A stretch of 64,000 bases of DNA from positions 11,422,849 to 11,486,848 of the forward strand of contig OZ014412.1 in assembly GCA_963965975.1 (NCBI GenBank). Reading direction: 5' to 3'. Made by a program: the position numbers and the translations under genes. Below the pieces are notes generated by a model. The model did not search any database. It had not been told where the DNA came from and saw only the letters and a program-made list of their open reading frames with translations. The stretch comes from Xestospongia bergquistia (taxonomy: Eukaryota > Porifera > Demospongiae > Haplosclerida > Petrosiidae). This document shows, in pieces, positions 23,961 through 36,331 of this stretch (within the stretch, counting starts at the first letter, position 1; the number at the start of each line of letters is the position of its first letter).

Positions 23961-24208
23961 AACCTTAAATAAGAAACATTGTGAACCATATAAGCACATG
24001 TACTAAAACTATATTTGAACTTTAGAGTATTCTATACTTATAAGCATTCTGACACATTATATTTACACTAAAAACTTTATATACATCTTCTTAACACAAA
24101 CTGGTCCTTTGTCTTTGATAAGTCTTTGAAATATTTGCATCTTCTGTATTCAGAGAGAATCTACATGTAGAGAGAATGCATATCATACAATACACATATA
24201 ATTAGCAC

Positions 24209-24286
24209 CTTTTGCTCATTTTCTCATTGGCATCACTATAATACAGTGATAACCTTCAACAGATGCTACTATGGCCAGTCCAATAC
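24209..24286 (-). pseudogene. cystathionine beta-synthase exon relic, copy 1
   Basis: Minus strand after acceptor 'ttttacag': 'IGLAIVASVEGYHCIIVMP', the PLP-enzyme segment just after the Gly-Asn-Thr-Gly phosphate-binding loop. A two-base insertion then breaks the frame and leads to a stop. The donor has become 'gtgcta'. No neighbouring CBS exons are present. Confidence 0.65.
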
Positions 24287-25453
24287 CTGTAAAACTTATA
24301 AGAGAGGTGTACGTTAAATTTAAAAACAATTTTACATCCTCAAATAATATTAAATGACAAACAAGTACAAACAGTAATAATTATATTGTACTAAAAAGAG
24401 CATATACAGTGTGTCCTATAGTTTTGTATATAGTTGTCCATTCTTTTAATGCAAAACTTGATCTTCTGAAATAATTAAGAAATCTTGATCCATGTCAACA
24501 AAAATCATCAAAAATCCATTCAAAAGAACTGTTAAGCAGGGGACTATATTTATCTATAACCGACCTTATTCCTTTAACACTAATGATACCATGACATAAA
24601 CTATTAAATATTGTGAATATTGTATTAATTGAAGCAGTCTCATTAATGTAGGATACTACTGAAGACAATTATATAATTCCTGGAAATGACCAAAAACCCA
24701 AAAAAATAACGTCGATGTCTAGACAACTAGAAACACAGACAAACAGAACAATAATGTTATAATTTAAATTCATATGAGACTGTATATGTACTACTACTAT
24801 ATAAGACACATAGAACACAACACTGAGTGTGAAACAAATAAATGTCAGACAGTCCTACAGTTTAAAGCTATACGAGTACAATATAGGTATAGATTATCAT
24901 CACATTATGAACATAGATGATGTGAGACATACAAAAAAGGAAAAGTCGAAAAATAATGAAAGTAGTGAATGTAATACTAGATTTGATGACACTTACCTCC
25001 TATAGCCATTTAATGATTTTTAGAAGTTTTTATTCACTTACAATAATACTGAATTTGACTTACTAATGGATTATTGTCACTGAGTGTAATTAAATACAAT
25101 GTACAATTATTTAAAGCTGTTATATAAACATAATATTATTAGAATATATCTACAGCTAATATAGTTTAATAGACTACATGTGCATGATTATTTTTCTGTC
25201 AATAATTACTGTGAAATACGAAACATGCACTGTGTGCTATATAAGTACGTGTACTAAAATTATATTTAAAAACACTCGATACTTATTAGCATTCCAATAA
25301 AATAAATTTCCACTGAAAACTGTATATGCATTTTCTTAACAGAAACTAGTCCTTTGTCTTTTGTAAGTCTTTGAAACATTCAGCATCTTACGTATGAGAG
25401 AGAGAGAATCTACATGTAGAGAGAACAATCTCACATAATGCACTTATAATTAC

Positions 25454-25533
25454 CTTTTCATTGCTCATTTTCTCTGGCATCACCACAATATAGTGATATT
25501 CTTTGAAAGATTCTACTAAGCCCACCTCAATAC
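25454..25533 (-). pseudogene. cystathionine beta-synthase exon relic, copy 2
   Basis: Open over the whole exon: 'IEVGLVESFKEYHYIVVMPE' then 'KMSNEK', ending at a good donor ('gtaatt'). This matches the fold-type II PLP-enzyme segment 'GLA..A..GY..I.VMPEKMS.EK' of CBS. No phosphate-binding-loop exon or following exons are found within several kb, so the exon stands alone and is a processed-out or duplicated fragment rather than a gene. Confidence 0.65.
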
Positions 25534-26150
25534 CTGTAAAATTAATAAGAGAGAGGTTCATTAAAATAGAGAACAATTTTACAATTTCAAAGACTTTTTA
25601 ATGACACAAGTAAAAGTAGTAGTAATTATTTTGTGCTAAAAAGAGTATGTACAATGTGTACTTTGTTTTATATATAGCTGTCCAATCTTTTAATTCAAAA
25701 ATTGATCTTTTAAAATACTCAAGAAATCTTGATCAATGTCAATAAAAATCATCAAAAAGTTAATCAAATGAACAGTTAAGCAGAAGACTATATTTATCTA
25801 TTAATAAACATATTTCTTTAACATTATTGATACCATATAAATTATTAAATATTGTGGATATTGTATAAATTGAAGCATTCTCTTTAAGTTAGGATTCTAC
25901 TAAAGACTATTACATAATTTCTGGAATTGCCACAAAAACCAAAAAAGAAATAACATTGTGAGACATTTAGAAAGATATACAACAGAATGACAATGTAATA
26001 ACTTAAACTTACCTTAAACTTACAACGTTTTATAATTTCCTTATAATTAGCAGTACTGTGGGATTGTAGTAAAAATATTTCAAAGATGACAGAGTAGGAG
26101 TGGCAGTATGGATATCCCTATATAGTAGTTACAATAGTAAGAGCAAAATA

Positions 26151-26863
26151 TTTATTTTGTAACAGTTGGATGAGGCAAACAGTACCATATAAGAAGTCAA
26201 GGTAAAATACTGTTCAGTTGATAGAAAGTTTTTATCATCATATCTACCTTTCATGAATTAGTTTAGATGATTTTGTTTAGGGAATATACTGACAATGCTG
26301 TAAAAATATCTTTCAAATAATGTTCATGTACTTCTACGTGGCTACTATATAGTGATGTTTATACTCTATGTTGGGGTTTTTTGAGATTTTTTATCACTAT
26401 TGCTACATTTAATGATTATTTAGAAATTTTTACTTACTTATAATAATACTGAATATGTCTGACTTCATTTAAAAAACTACTAGCCTATTGTTCATTAGTG
26501 TGTTAAATGGAATGTACAGTTATTTTGAAAATGTTATATGAACATAATATCATTGGAATACCTCAACAGCTAACATAATTGAACAAGATTATATGTCAAT
26601 TTATTCATCATATTTATTCAACTCTGAGCATTTCAAAGACAAGAAGAAAATGTTAATAAGATTAAAAACAACATCAGTTCTAAACTAATTGATAAAAGTC
26701 AATTCTAAACATTTTGAATTAAAGACAACAACAAAATGTTAGTAAGATTGAAAATGACTTCAGCTCTAATAAAAGGGTTCAATAAGTAAATACTACAGCT
26801 ATACTAATAAAACTATCTACTTTATTTATATCATGACAAAATGACAATTAGCAAACTTGTTTA
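26151..26863. other. 3' flank of the adhesion GPCR gene
   Basis: AT-rich sequence without ORF. 26,620-26,760 has a short internal duplication ('aaagacaa.aa.aaaatgtta.taagatt' twice). A polyadenylation-type 'aataaa' on the minus strand occurs close downstream of the stop. Confidence 0.4.
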
Positions 26864-29800
26864 TTAATTCTGGCTGATATACACACTTTGTGACTGATGT
26901 TGTTTCTCTTCTTCAGATTCCAACATTTTCTTTTCATTTTCATCTTCAGTAAATGTTGTCTCAGCAGACATAATAAACTCTATCTTTGAATCTGTCTTCA
27001 TAGTCTCTAGAGCTGTCTCAGTAATATTCCCCTCATGTTGCCTGATAGTTGTGCGTAAACTGCCTCTAATACCAGAGACACGTCTTTTTTTCTTAGTGAA
27101 AAATGCAGATGATGTGAGTTCATTGAAATCTTTGCCTGTAACACCAAAGAACCATCGCTTCCAAGTATTTCTAACTTCTTTGGAACGAAGACAATGCATT
27201 ATAAAAATAAACAGACCATGAAAAGCAGTGATAATCACAAACAATGCAGCAAAGAGATCTTGTACAATCTTATTGGTATGAATATCTTGAGTAGCTAACA
27301 ATCCAATACCCCATCCCAAACCAAACAAAATAGACAACGTTACAGTTATGGTGATTTGTTGGCGAACAAATGTGATATTATTATTGTTCTTTTTTTTGAT
27401 ATCTGACTGGAAGTTTTTTCTTAGAAGAGAAACAATGATGATGATGAACAACACCCAATTAAACAAATATATAATCAGAAATGGAACTATCATACCAATA
27501 TAGTATGGCTCATTAAAGGCACGGCAACTATATAATAATAAAATGTAGACATTTTATACACAAACATAAGAAATGTACTTACAAATGATCACTTAAGTAA
27601 TTTTTATAATTGGGAGCAAAACAGAACAAGACAATGAACAATGGAGTAACTAAAAGTAAGAAATAGTTATATAGTATATTATGTCAATGATATTAAGTAC
27701 TTACTCCATGATGATATGGTAGCTTTTATAACAAAATGATGAATTTTTCTTCCAAGAACAATAACTAAATTCATATATAAATTAATAGCCTCAGCAGCCA
27801 TGATCATAAAAGTTGCTAAAAAGAAATATTGCAATACAACAGCTGTAACAACACAGAGTCCAGGGATAGTACGACTGTGGACAGCAAAAATAAAGGCAAT
27901 ATAGAGACCCATTAAAGAAAAACACAAGTTTAGAAGAAGTTGTCCATGATCAGAAGTGAGTAGTTTCCTATCAGGACAACATAATAAAGTGAAGATAAAT
28001 TAATAATATACTTGTTAGCAAAGTAAGAGATGATAGTAATAGTCAGACAAAAGATAGAGATAATGATACCAATGTAAGTCACAGAATCTAAGAACAACGT
28101 TAGTCCAGTTTGTTCCATTGGTTCATTAACAACAGGAGATACATCCTATAAATCATCATCATAATAAATAATAAAATTAATTCTTTCATTACTTACCAGT
28201 AATATAGCAAAATTAGTAAGATGATTACATTCACATAGAATTTCTGTTTTATTAGTAGTAGTGTTATGACATCCTTTATTAGACCAGTCTCCATATTCAT
28301 CTAACAGAAGCAGTTATCTTATAACAGTAACTAACTCAACTTACTGTCTAAAGATTGATTCCAAAATGAACATTGTGGAGATGACCCATTAAAATTCTAT
28401 AGGGAAATTACAGTGACTATTATTAAACACATACCACAATACTTACTGGATTAATCAGGAAACTAAGACCTACTGGAGGATCCAGTTCATTTATTCTATC
28501 TGTTCCTACAACAGTAGTTGAGATGATGACACTACCAATCTCAAGAAAGTTATTATTTCTTCTCAAGAATAGAGAGTCAGTAATGAATACTGAATAAGTG
28601 ATTCTAGTATTATTAGTAATATTTGGAATTGTACTCAGTAAATTGTATGGTAAACTAATAGACGCAGTATGTTGTTGACTAGTTTTTCCAAATACTAAAT
28701 CATTAGAGTTAAGAGTTTGATTTCCATCTGAAAATCCTCTATAATTTACACTGAATGTTTGACCAGATTGTGTAAATTCTACAATATCCACTTGTTGTAT
28801 AGATACAGCAAATGATTGTTGTGTTATTATAACTGGTTCAGAAATATTAGTAATTGGTATACTCTCTACAACTGACTCAATAACTTCTAACATTCTATAT
28901 ATAAATAGACAATATTGATATCTGATAGTATATAAGCTAACTGACTTAGCTGATGTGTTAGATTTTTCTTGGCTAATTTGTAAAGTTTCTTGATTGACAT
29001 TTACAATATTGTCAACTACTTCAAAAAAGGCCTTAGACAACTACATATAAAATAACAAATATTTGTCAGAAAAATTGCAAAGGATGTCTTACAGTAAAAT
29101 TTCCTGATACATCTTGTGTAGCTGTTATTAGGACACTCACACTTGCTATCACTTCAGTAGAACCTAATCTACTGCTATTGCTGGTAAGGTTCTCCAATTG
29201 TTTTATTTTTTTTACAACTGGTGCCTAAACAAAATTAATAGTTTCAATCAATATTACAGTTGAACATGTATGACTAACATTTCTTAGGCCACATATTTCA
29301 CGAGTTAGATCACTGAAATTACAAGCTGCTACATTTGGTTCAGTCCACATACCTCCACTGGTGAAGTCTCCTCCACAATATCTAGTAGCTTGAAGTATTC
29401 CTCTTTCTTCTGAACTCTTATTACCACAAGGACAACTCTTGATTACTTGTACTCCAATGTTAGTTTCAGGCCAGAAAATAGTGATATTAAGATCTTGTCT
29501 ACCAGAATGTGATGGTATCATAGTATTGGTAGCAGGACAACCATCTTAATGAAGTTATAGATACTCAATTTAATTTAATATAATTGACATACCAAATCTG
29601 TTCACTTTATCTAATGAAATATTAACATTGATTTGTATATTTAGTGCAGCCAATTGTTGTTGTACTCCAACTCTGAGTTGCTCATTAGCTTCATTCTTTG
29701 TTACCAAAGTAACAACAATAGGAATAGTATTAAGTTGTGCAGTGTAACTGTAATTTAAAGAGAGGAATGCTATGTCATTGATCTAGACATACATACTTAC

Positions 29801-32800
29801 TTAATGTTACTTGAATCAAGTTGTAGGAATAAAAAGAAAGTATTTGAATTGTTTGGTAAACTGTTACCAGAAAGTAAACTGTTACTCTATAAAATGAATT
29901 ATAATATATGGCTCTTTATATCAATGGAGAATACCTGATGAATAATACTCTGGATTATCTCCAATACAGTCCTATTGTTTGTCTCATAATCATCTGATAT
30001 GTGTATCTCAGCTTTATATTGAACAACATCTATATTGAATATTAATTTATCAATAAAACTTTTTTCTTCATATCTTAATTAATACCTGAAATGTATAATA
30101 TAACACATGAAGAGTTTACTGAGATAGTACTTCCTCTAATTATACTCTTAGCTTCACAGTGATAGAATCCTCTATCATTTAAACTCAGTTCAGTAAAAAT
30201 CAATACAGAAGGGTCATTGTTATTATTTAGAATTAACATATCATTTTTATACCACAAAATAGTAGGGATAGGATTACCAGTAGCTCTACAAGTAAGATTA
30301 ACAGTGGAATAGAGATTCCCTGAAGTATTTCTAGGTGGTTGTGTAATTTCTGGTAAAATATAGATTACCACAACTAATTAATTAAACATAATGTAACACA
30401 GTATGCATTGCTTAATATAAAGTTACCTTGTTCACAATTAATACCAGTATATCCACTAGAACAATCACATACATATCCATTACTCAAACTGTGACATATA
30501 CCATATTTACCACAAGGAGAATTCAAACAGTAGTTTATTGGTAAAGCTGAAAATAGACAATTACAAATGAAAATCATTTAAGTCACTTACGTTCAACTAC
30601 TTGGAGTACATATGGTGTCATCAAAACAGTTCCAGACTTAACTCTATTATCAGCTTGACAAGAGTAGTTACCATTATCATTTCCTCTCAAATCTTTGATT
30701 GTAATCACACTTGTAGTAGGAATATAGTTTGTGTGAAAACCATTGGACTCCTGTGATAATACTATTGTTACTCTGCTTGTGTTCAACAAGAGTTGTTCAT
30801 TTTTTCTCCATATAAAAACAGGTTGTGGAATACCATCAGCAGTACAGTTGAATGACACATTTTGTCCTTTATGTTTGGTAACAAATGTTCCAGTATTGTT
30901 TAATATGACTGCATTAACTAACGATTAACAAGATAGTAAATTGAGCTCTTCCAAACTGTATTACTAATAGTGTATGTCAAATGAATTATTATATATGCAT
31001 ATATTTGTTGTTTAAAATCTTTTAAACTGGTTGCCTCATGGACTTTAAAATCATGAATTAACAAAAACTAACTTACTGTAAACATTTAGTGTAGAGTTAA
31101 TTGAGTCATTACCAAAAGCATTGATGACTCTGCATTCATATGTACCAGTATCTTTTGAAACAACTAGATCCAATATCAAAGTACCAGGATCTGAATCACC
31201 ACTTAGAAATTGTGAGCCATCTTTGTACCATTTCAAATGTAGAGGAGAACTACCCTGATAAAGTCAAAAATCACTTAATACTCTATAGAACACAAACTAA
31301 TCACTAACTTGTGTTATATTACATCTAATAAGAACAGTTGTACCATTGGCTACTATAGCATCTTGTCCAACATCAATAGTAACATTAGGAGGTATTAGTG
31401 CTTTAGGACTAAGTGGTATGTTAGTAGCAGGTGCTTTAGAGTGACGAGCAATCAGTGGAGCAACTAAACATAATAAAGACCAAATAATTACAAAGATTTG
31501 AATTATGAAAACTTTGTAGTGACCTGCTTCTATTTACAACTGAAATTTCTTAAGTGACTTACGTTCAACTACTTGGAGTACATATGGTGTCATCAAAACA
31601 GTTCCAGACTTAACTCTATTATCAGCTTGACAAGAGTAGTTACCATTATCATTCCCTCTCAAATCTTTGATTGTAATCACACTTGTAGTAGGAATATAGT
31701 TTGTGTGAAAACCATTGGACTCCTGTGATGATAAAATTGTTACTCTGCTTGTGTTCAACAAGAGTTGTTCATTTTTTCTCCATACAATAACAGGTTGTGG
31801 AATACCATCAGCAGTACAGTTGAATGTTACATTTTGTCCTTTATTTTTGATAAAAAATGTTCCAGTATTGTTTAATATGACTGCATTAACTAACGATTAA
31901 CAAGATAGTAAATTGAGCTCTTCCAAACTGTATTACTAATAGTGTATGTCAAATGAATTATTATATATGCATATATTTGTTGTTTAAAATCTTTTAAACT
32001 GGCTGCCTCATGGACTTTAAAATCATGAATTAACAAAAACTAACTTACTGTAAACACTGAGTGTACAGTTAATTGAGTCATTACCAAAAGCATTGATGAC
32101 TCTGCATTCATATGTACCAGTATCTTTTGAAACAACTAGATCCAATATCAAAGTACCAGGATCTGAATCACCACTTAGAAATTGTGAGCCGTCTTTGTAC
32201 CATTTCAAATGTAGAGGAGAACTACCCTGATAAAGTCATAAAATCACTTAATACTCTATAGAACACAAACTAATCACTAACTTGTGTTATATTACATCTA
32301 ATAAGAACAGTTGTACCATTGGCTACTATAGCATCTTGTCCAACATCAATAGTAACATTAGGAGGTATTAGTGCTTTAGGACTAAGTGGTATGTTAGTAG
32401 CAGGTGGTTTAGAGTGACAAGCAATCAGTGGAGCAACTAAACATAATAAAGACCAAATAATTACAAAGATTTGAATCATGAAAACTTTGTAGTGACCTGC
32501 TTTTATTTACAACTGAAATTTCTTAAGTGACTTACGTTCAACTACTTGGAGTACATATGGTGTCATCAAAACAGTTCCAGACTTAACTCTATTATCAGCT
32601 TGACAAGAGTAGTTACCATTATCATTCCCTCTCAAATCTTTGATTGTAATCACACTTGTAGTAGGAATATAGTTTGTGTGAAAACCATTGGACTCCTGTG
32701 ATGATACAATTGTTACTCTACTTGTGTTCAACAAGAGTTGTTCATTTTTTCTCCATACAATAACAGGTTGTGGAATACCATCAGCAGTACAGTTGAATGT

Positions 32801-33410
32801 TACATTTTGTCCTTTATTTTTGATAACAAATGTTCCAGTATTGTTTAATATGATTGCATTAACTAACGATTAACAAGATAGTAAATTGAGCTCTTCCAAA
32901 CTGTATTAGTAATAGTGTATGTCAAATGAATTATTATATATGCATATATTTTGTTGTTTAAAATCTTCTAAACTGGTTGCTTCATAGAGTTTTAAATAAT
33001 GACTTAACAAAAAATAACTTACCGTAAACATTTAGTGTAGAGTTAATTGAGTCATTACCAAAAGCATTGATGACTCTGCATTCATATGTACCAGTATCTT
33101 TTGAAACAACTAGATCCAATATCAAAGTACTAGGATCTGAATCACCACTTAGAAATTGTGAGCCATCTTTGTACCATTTCAAGTGTAGAGGAAAACTACC
33201 CTGATAAAGTCATAAAATCACTTAATACTCTATAGAACACAAACTAATCACTAACTTGTGTTATATTACATCTAATAAGAACAGTTGTACCATTGGCTAC
33301 TATAGCATCTTGTCCAACATCAATAGTAACATTAGGAGGTATTAGTGCTCCAGGACTAAGTGGTATGTTAGTAGCAGGTGGTTTAGAGTGATGAGCAATC
33401 AGTGGAGCAA
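26864..33410 (-). CDS. adhesion G-protein-coupled receptor (Ig/EGF ectodomain, GAIN, GPS, 7TM)
   Basis: Cell-surface receptor with autoproteolysis at a GPS. Exon lengths and phases all agree. Order: three two-Ig cassettes (33,410-30,591), EGF (30,546-30,427, '[18 protein letters not shown]'), Ig (30,349-30,086), exons 30,029-29,935, 29,886-29,801 and 29,747-29,593, a Cys-rich exon 29,544-29,258 ('[12 protein letters not shown]', '[14 protein letters not shown]'), GAIN exons 29,224-29,093, 29,040-28,946 and 28,894-28,447, GPS 28,396-28,345 and 28,300-28,197 ('CSFWNQSL', '[13 protein letters not shown]', cleavage expected between HL and T), and 7TM 28,145-28,012, 27,967-27,705, 27,649-27,583 and 27,527-26,864. 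The helices show '[12 protein letters not shown]' (TM6) and '[12 protein letters not shown]' (TM7), then a ~110-residue tail. Introns are mostly 40-80 nt; one is 33 nt. All frames are open. The 5' end is uncertain: the first Ig exon needs a phase-1 donor, which the exons at 34-45.7 kb supply. Confidence 0.9.
30591..33410 (-). repeat. triplicated two-Ig exon cassette (period ~973 bp)
   Basis: Three cassettes, each of three exons of 155, 178 and 327 nt (33,410-33,256 / 33,200-33,023 / 32,862-32,536; 32,436-32,282 / 32,226-32,049 / 31,889-31,563; 31,463-31,309 / 31,254-31,077 / 30,917-30,591). Each encodes 220 residues with two Ig folds: 'LIRCNIT..', 'LKWYKDG', 'DTGTYECRV' and '[11 protein letters not shown]', 'WRKNEQL', 'NGNYSCQAD'. 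Introns are as similar as exons, so the copies are recent or homogenised. Entry and exit are phase 1, so each unit can be gained or lost without a frameshift. Confidence 0.9.
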
Positions 33411-34053
33411 CTAAGATAGTTAAGGACAGAAATAACTCAAAGATTTTAATTTCAAGGTTAACAGCAGTAATTAAAAAAAGCATATTTGATCACTCAGAAG
33501 TTTACATATGGCTTAATGGCTATAGAAAGGTTGTTATATTGTCATTAATAAACAAGTACATTTAGAAGGAGATGATGCTACTACTATCCCTAATATCTTG
33601 TTCACTTTATTTGTATTGGATTGACATAGAAACATCCCTACATTGACTGTTTTTACAAAAAACTTTATTATACATTATAGAACTTTCTCTCTCGCTCACT
33701 CTCCCTATCTTTCCTTCTTTCTCTCTCTCTCTTAATCATCTGTCATAAAAGTAAACAGCTTTTTTTTCTAAAACAAGTCATTAGGGATAGGGTTTGCAAC
33801 ATCTCAAACAAGCACAAAATAGGAACAAAATATGTACATTATGGAAGACTAGTTTGTGGGAATGTACATTATTGGATAGAGTATTTATATAGTACACATG
33901 AATGCATGCTGCATTCTGAGTTACGTAATCCTGAACCAGATCTAAATCCTGTATAAAATTGTGCATACAAGTGAAATAAAAAGTACCTAGTTAAATATTC
34001 TTTTTAAAAGCAATTTTTTAAACTTTGACTATAGGCTCCAATTTTTGTCTTAC
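33411..34053. other. intron-like spacer with (CT)n tract
   Basis: Contains a pyrimidine microsatellite (33,686-33,732, CT/TTCT repeats). 33,790-33,850 resembles the flanks of the somatomedin-B exons at 36.24 and 37.08 kb. A hydrophobic minus-strand ORF just upstream of the first Ig exon looks like a signal peptide, but is better read as intron because an acceptor 'tatcttag' lies at the exon edge. Confidence 0.5.
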
Positions 34054-34251
34054 CAAGTGTATCAGTTGGAGTAGGTGAAACTGCAGTAGAGGAAAGAGAC
34101 ACAAGGAGACAATTAATATCAGTTATATCATTACAACAATCATTTAAAAAGTGACAGATTTGATCACAATAGCATCCATTATTGCTACAATTTTGTGACA
34201 GGGACCATACACAACATCCTGAATTATTAAGATTAAGTGCCAAACATGAGC
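34054..34251 (-). CDS. somatomedin-B-like exon 4 (part of receptor ectodomain)
   Basis: 198-nt phase 1-1 exon. It encodes 'SCLALNLNNSGCCVWSL', then 'CSNNGCYCDQICHFLNDCC', ending 'DITDINC' and a Ser/Thr/Pro tail. This is the compact eight-Cys somatomedin-B arrangement (CxCDxxC, DCC). Its donor (phase 1) is compatible with the first Ig exon at 33,410. The domain usually mediates protein-protein binding in extracellular proteins. Confidence 0.7.
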
Positions 34252-34305
34252 CTAAAATTAACATAATATGAACAAAATTTAATTTAATTTATAGTGCTCA
34301 TTTAC

Positions 34306-34410
34306 CTTGTGTAACAATTGGTGTAGATGTAACTATAGAGCCACTTGAAGAAGATAAAAAACTTGCTGGAGGATGTGTACTACTTGTCAAAGGGTATGGA
34401 GTTTTAGATT
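34306..34410 (-). CDS. Ser/Thr-rich linker exon
   Basis: 105-nt phase 1-1 exon: 'SKTPYPLTSSTHPPASFLSS' followed by 'SGSIVTSTPIVTQ'. Copies are at 37,441-37,551 and 10,461-10,571; a broken one is at about 48,440-48,535. Probably an O-glycosylated stalk between cysteine-rich modules. Confidence 0.65.
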
Positions 34411-34807
34411 CTGTGTCAAACATAAAAATGGTAAAAATTGATGATTATTATAACAGATAATTTGATCACAAGCATCACATCAGTAACTACGTATGCTACT
34501 ACCTTACGCATGAACTGTTTGGAGGTATATGTCACAACAAAACTAAATTTGACTAGACTAAAATTTGACTAACATAATTAAGTATAGTGATTCCTGTCTT
34601 GGTCAGTCCCATCAAATTGTATCATATACTTAATTGTCTCAAAAAACACATTTGTAATCATACAGTAACTATGTATATATACAGTTACTATATATACACA
34701 ACTATTTGTGGTACCTGTATATATGCATACAAAGGTGTTTTAACTGTGATGCCTTATGACAAAAAGGTCATAAATATTTTAACAAGTGCCCCTTATGACA
34801 AATCAGG

Positions 34808-34856
<49 letters not shown>
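34808..34856. repeat. (TA)n microsatellite
   Basis: Pure TA repeat between a copy of the short interspersed repeat and the Penelope-like fragment. Confidence 0.9.
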
Positions 34857-34857
<1 letters not shown>

Positions 34858-34858
<1 letters not shown>

Positions 34859-35480
34859 AGGATTGAAGGACAAAAGGACAGAGCTCTCACTTTGTTGCTG
34901 TTACTCCAAGTTTCATGCGTTATGGGATCATCAGACAACTGAAAATTACTCTGTTATTCGGTTGGTTATATAGCATCAAGGTGTTAATTATGTCCTGTCC
35001 CTTGAGAAAAGTGCTAAATAGTACTTGTTTTCATGTCGGCACTTTGAGACAAGTTCGGACCTTTTGTTCAGGATGGTGGCGTTGATAATTGAGAGTTTTT
35101 CAGTTAGGCAAAGGTTGCACCGCTTTGTTTTGTTGGAGTAGGCCTGTGCTCTTTGGTTTATTGACCAGGTAATTTTGAATTGCTCACCTTCTTTCTTCAA
35201 TTGCCAAACATATTTCAATAGACCAGGATTGAAGGGCAAAAGGAAAGATCTCTCACTTTGTTGATTTTACTCCAAGTTTCACGAGTTATGCGATCATCAC
35301 TTCAGACAACTGAATACTACTCTGTTTGTAGGTTGGTTATATAGCATCAAGGTGTTAATTATGTCTTGTCCCTTGAGAAATGTGTTAAATCATGCTTGAT
35401 TGATTGATTGATGATCATATAACGCGTGAAACTCGGAGTAACAGCAACAAAGCAAGAGCTCTGTCCTTTTGTCCTTGTTT
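34858..35480 (-). mobile_element. Penelope-like element, truncated, with pseudo-LTRs
   Basis: Minus-strand ORF 35,239-34,988: 'LLKYVWQLKKEGEQFKITW', 'KRCNLCLTEKLSII', 'NKRSELVSKCRHENKY'. This is the C-terminal GIY-YIG-associated end typical of Penelope-like reverse transcriptases. Only the last ~83 codons remain. It is flanked by two direct copies of a ~150-bp sequence (about 35,221-35,395 and 34,858-35,030) that include 'caaggtgttaattatgtc'. A third, partial copy is inverted at 35,400-35,480. Pseudo-LTRs and inverted tails are known for these elements. The repeats carry 'ctgatgatc...gaaac', resembling a hammerhead core. Confidence 0.7.
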
Positions 35481-35509
35481 TGAGTGCTTCAAAAACAAAA
35501 CTAATGATT

Positions 35510-35673
35510 TCAGGAGTTTATTTATGAAATAAAATTTCATTTCCAAATATTTATTAGCATATGCATTGTATGTTAAGTTAAAATCCTTTCTCTTATGTTT
35601 GCTTTTAAGATTACATCTTAATTATGTTTGCTATTAAGATCACATCTTAATTGCAGTAGTCAAATTTAGCCTA

Positions 35674-35723
<50 letters not shown>

Positions 35724-35860
35724 TTGAAGAGTGCTCGATATCATTTAGACAAGCAAGGATTGAAAGGCCATACTTCATAGTTTAGTGTGTTTTCTCTGTG
35801 ATTTGTTGTCTAAACTGTTTATGTTTTATTGAGTTATCATGAACTCTGAAGCAGAGGCAG
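35510..35860 (-). repeat. short interspersed repeat, inverted relative to 10.1 kb, with (TA)n
   Basis: 35,510-35,690 is the reverse complement of 10,083-10,255. A ~30-bp internal duplication is present ('taagat.acatcttaatt' twice). After a (TA)n tract (35,676-35,721), 35,770-35,860 matches 10,280-10,365 in direct orientation. The element has thus been broken and flipped in one locus. Confidence 0.55.
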
Positions 35861-36331
35861 AGGTATAGGAAAGGTCCTAAATTTGACTAACCATGTCTGT
35901 ACACGTAATGCTTAGAAGCCTTGTCTAATCTATAACTAGGTCATAATAAAGGGATTTTATTGAAAGAAACTCTGAAAAGAATTGAAAGATTTTAATCAAT
36001 TTGGAATGAGATAGTATTGTTTTCTACCAATACAGGTCAATGGACAATCTGAGCCATCACTACACAGGCATTGCTACTGCCTGAATGACAATTTTGTCAT
36101 TGGAGTCGCGATAATGTACATTATTAAATACAGCATTTTTGTTTTGACAACTAATAAAATTTGAAAATAAAATAAAATTTGACTACCACAATTATGATGT
36201 GATCCTACATCATTAAATTCATACATTTATAATTATTTTATTATAGGAGTTGGTGAGAATATACATTGTTAGATACAGCATCATTCACATGATTATAAAT
36301 ATGAAATGTGGAACTTCTGATTTTCTCTTAC

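Larger units (their letters stand above)
23970..26150. repeat. ~1.25-kb tandem duplication
   Basis: 23,980-24,700 and 25,240-25,950 are homologous along their length (for example 'actggtcctttgtctttga' versus 'actagtcctttgtctttt', 'gagaatctacatgtagagag' in both). Each copy contains one CBS-like exon relic. Divergence suggests an old duplication. Confidence 0.75.

Noticed and set aside
30743-30928. Plus-strand ORFs opposite the Ig exons (also near 31.8 and 32.8 kb)
   Set aside because: Antisense shadows of the minus-strand Ig exons; they recur only because the exons are triplicated.
32270-32479. Apparent signal peptides at the start of each Ig cassette, suggesting three separate genes
   Set aside because: The hydrophobic stretches lie before acceptor AGs at the conserved exon edge; phases join each cassette to the preceding one, and the third cassette lacks an ATG.
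34587-34973. 128-codon plus-strand ORF
   Set aside because: Largely created by a (TA)n microsatellite read as Tyr-Ile repeats; it overlaps the Penelope-like repeat and has no domain.
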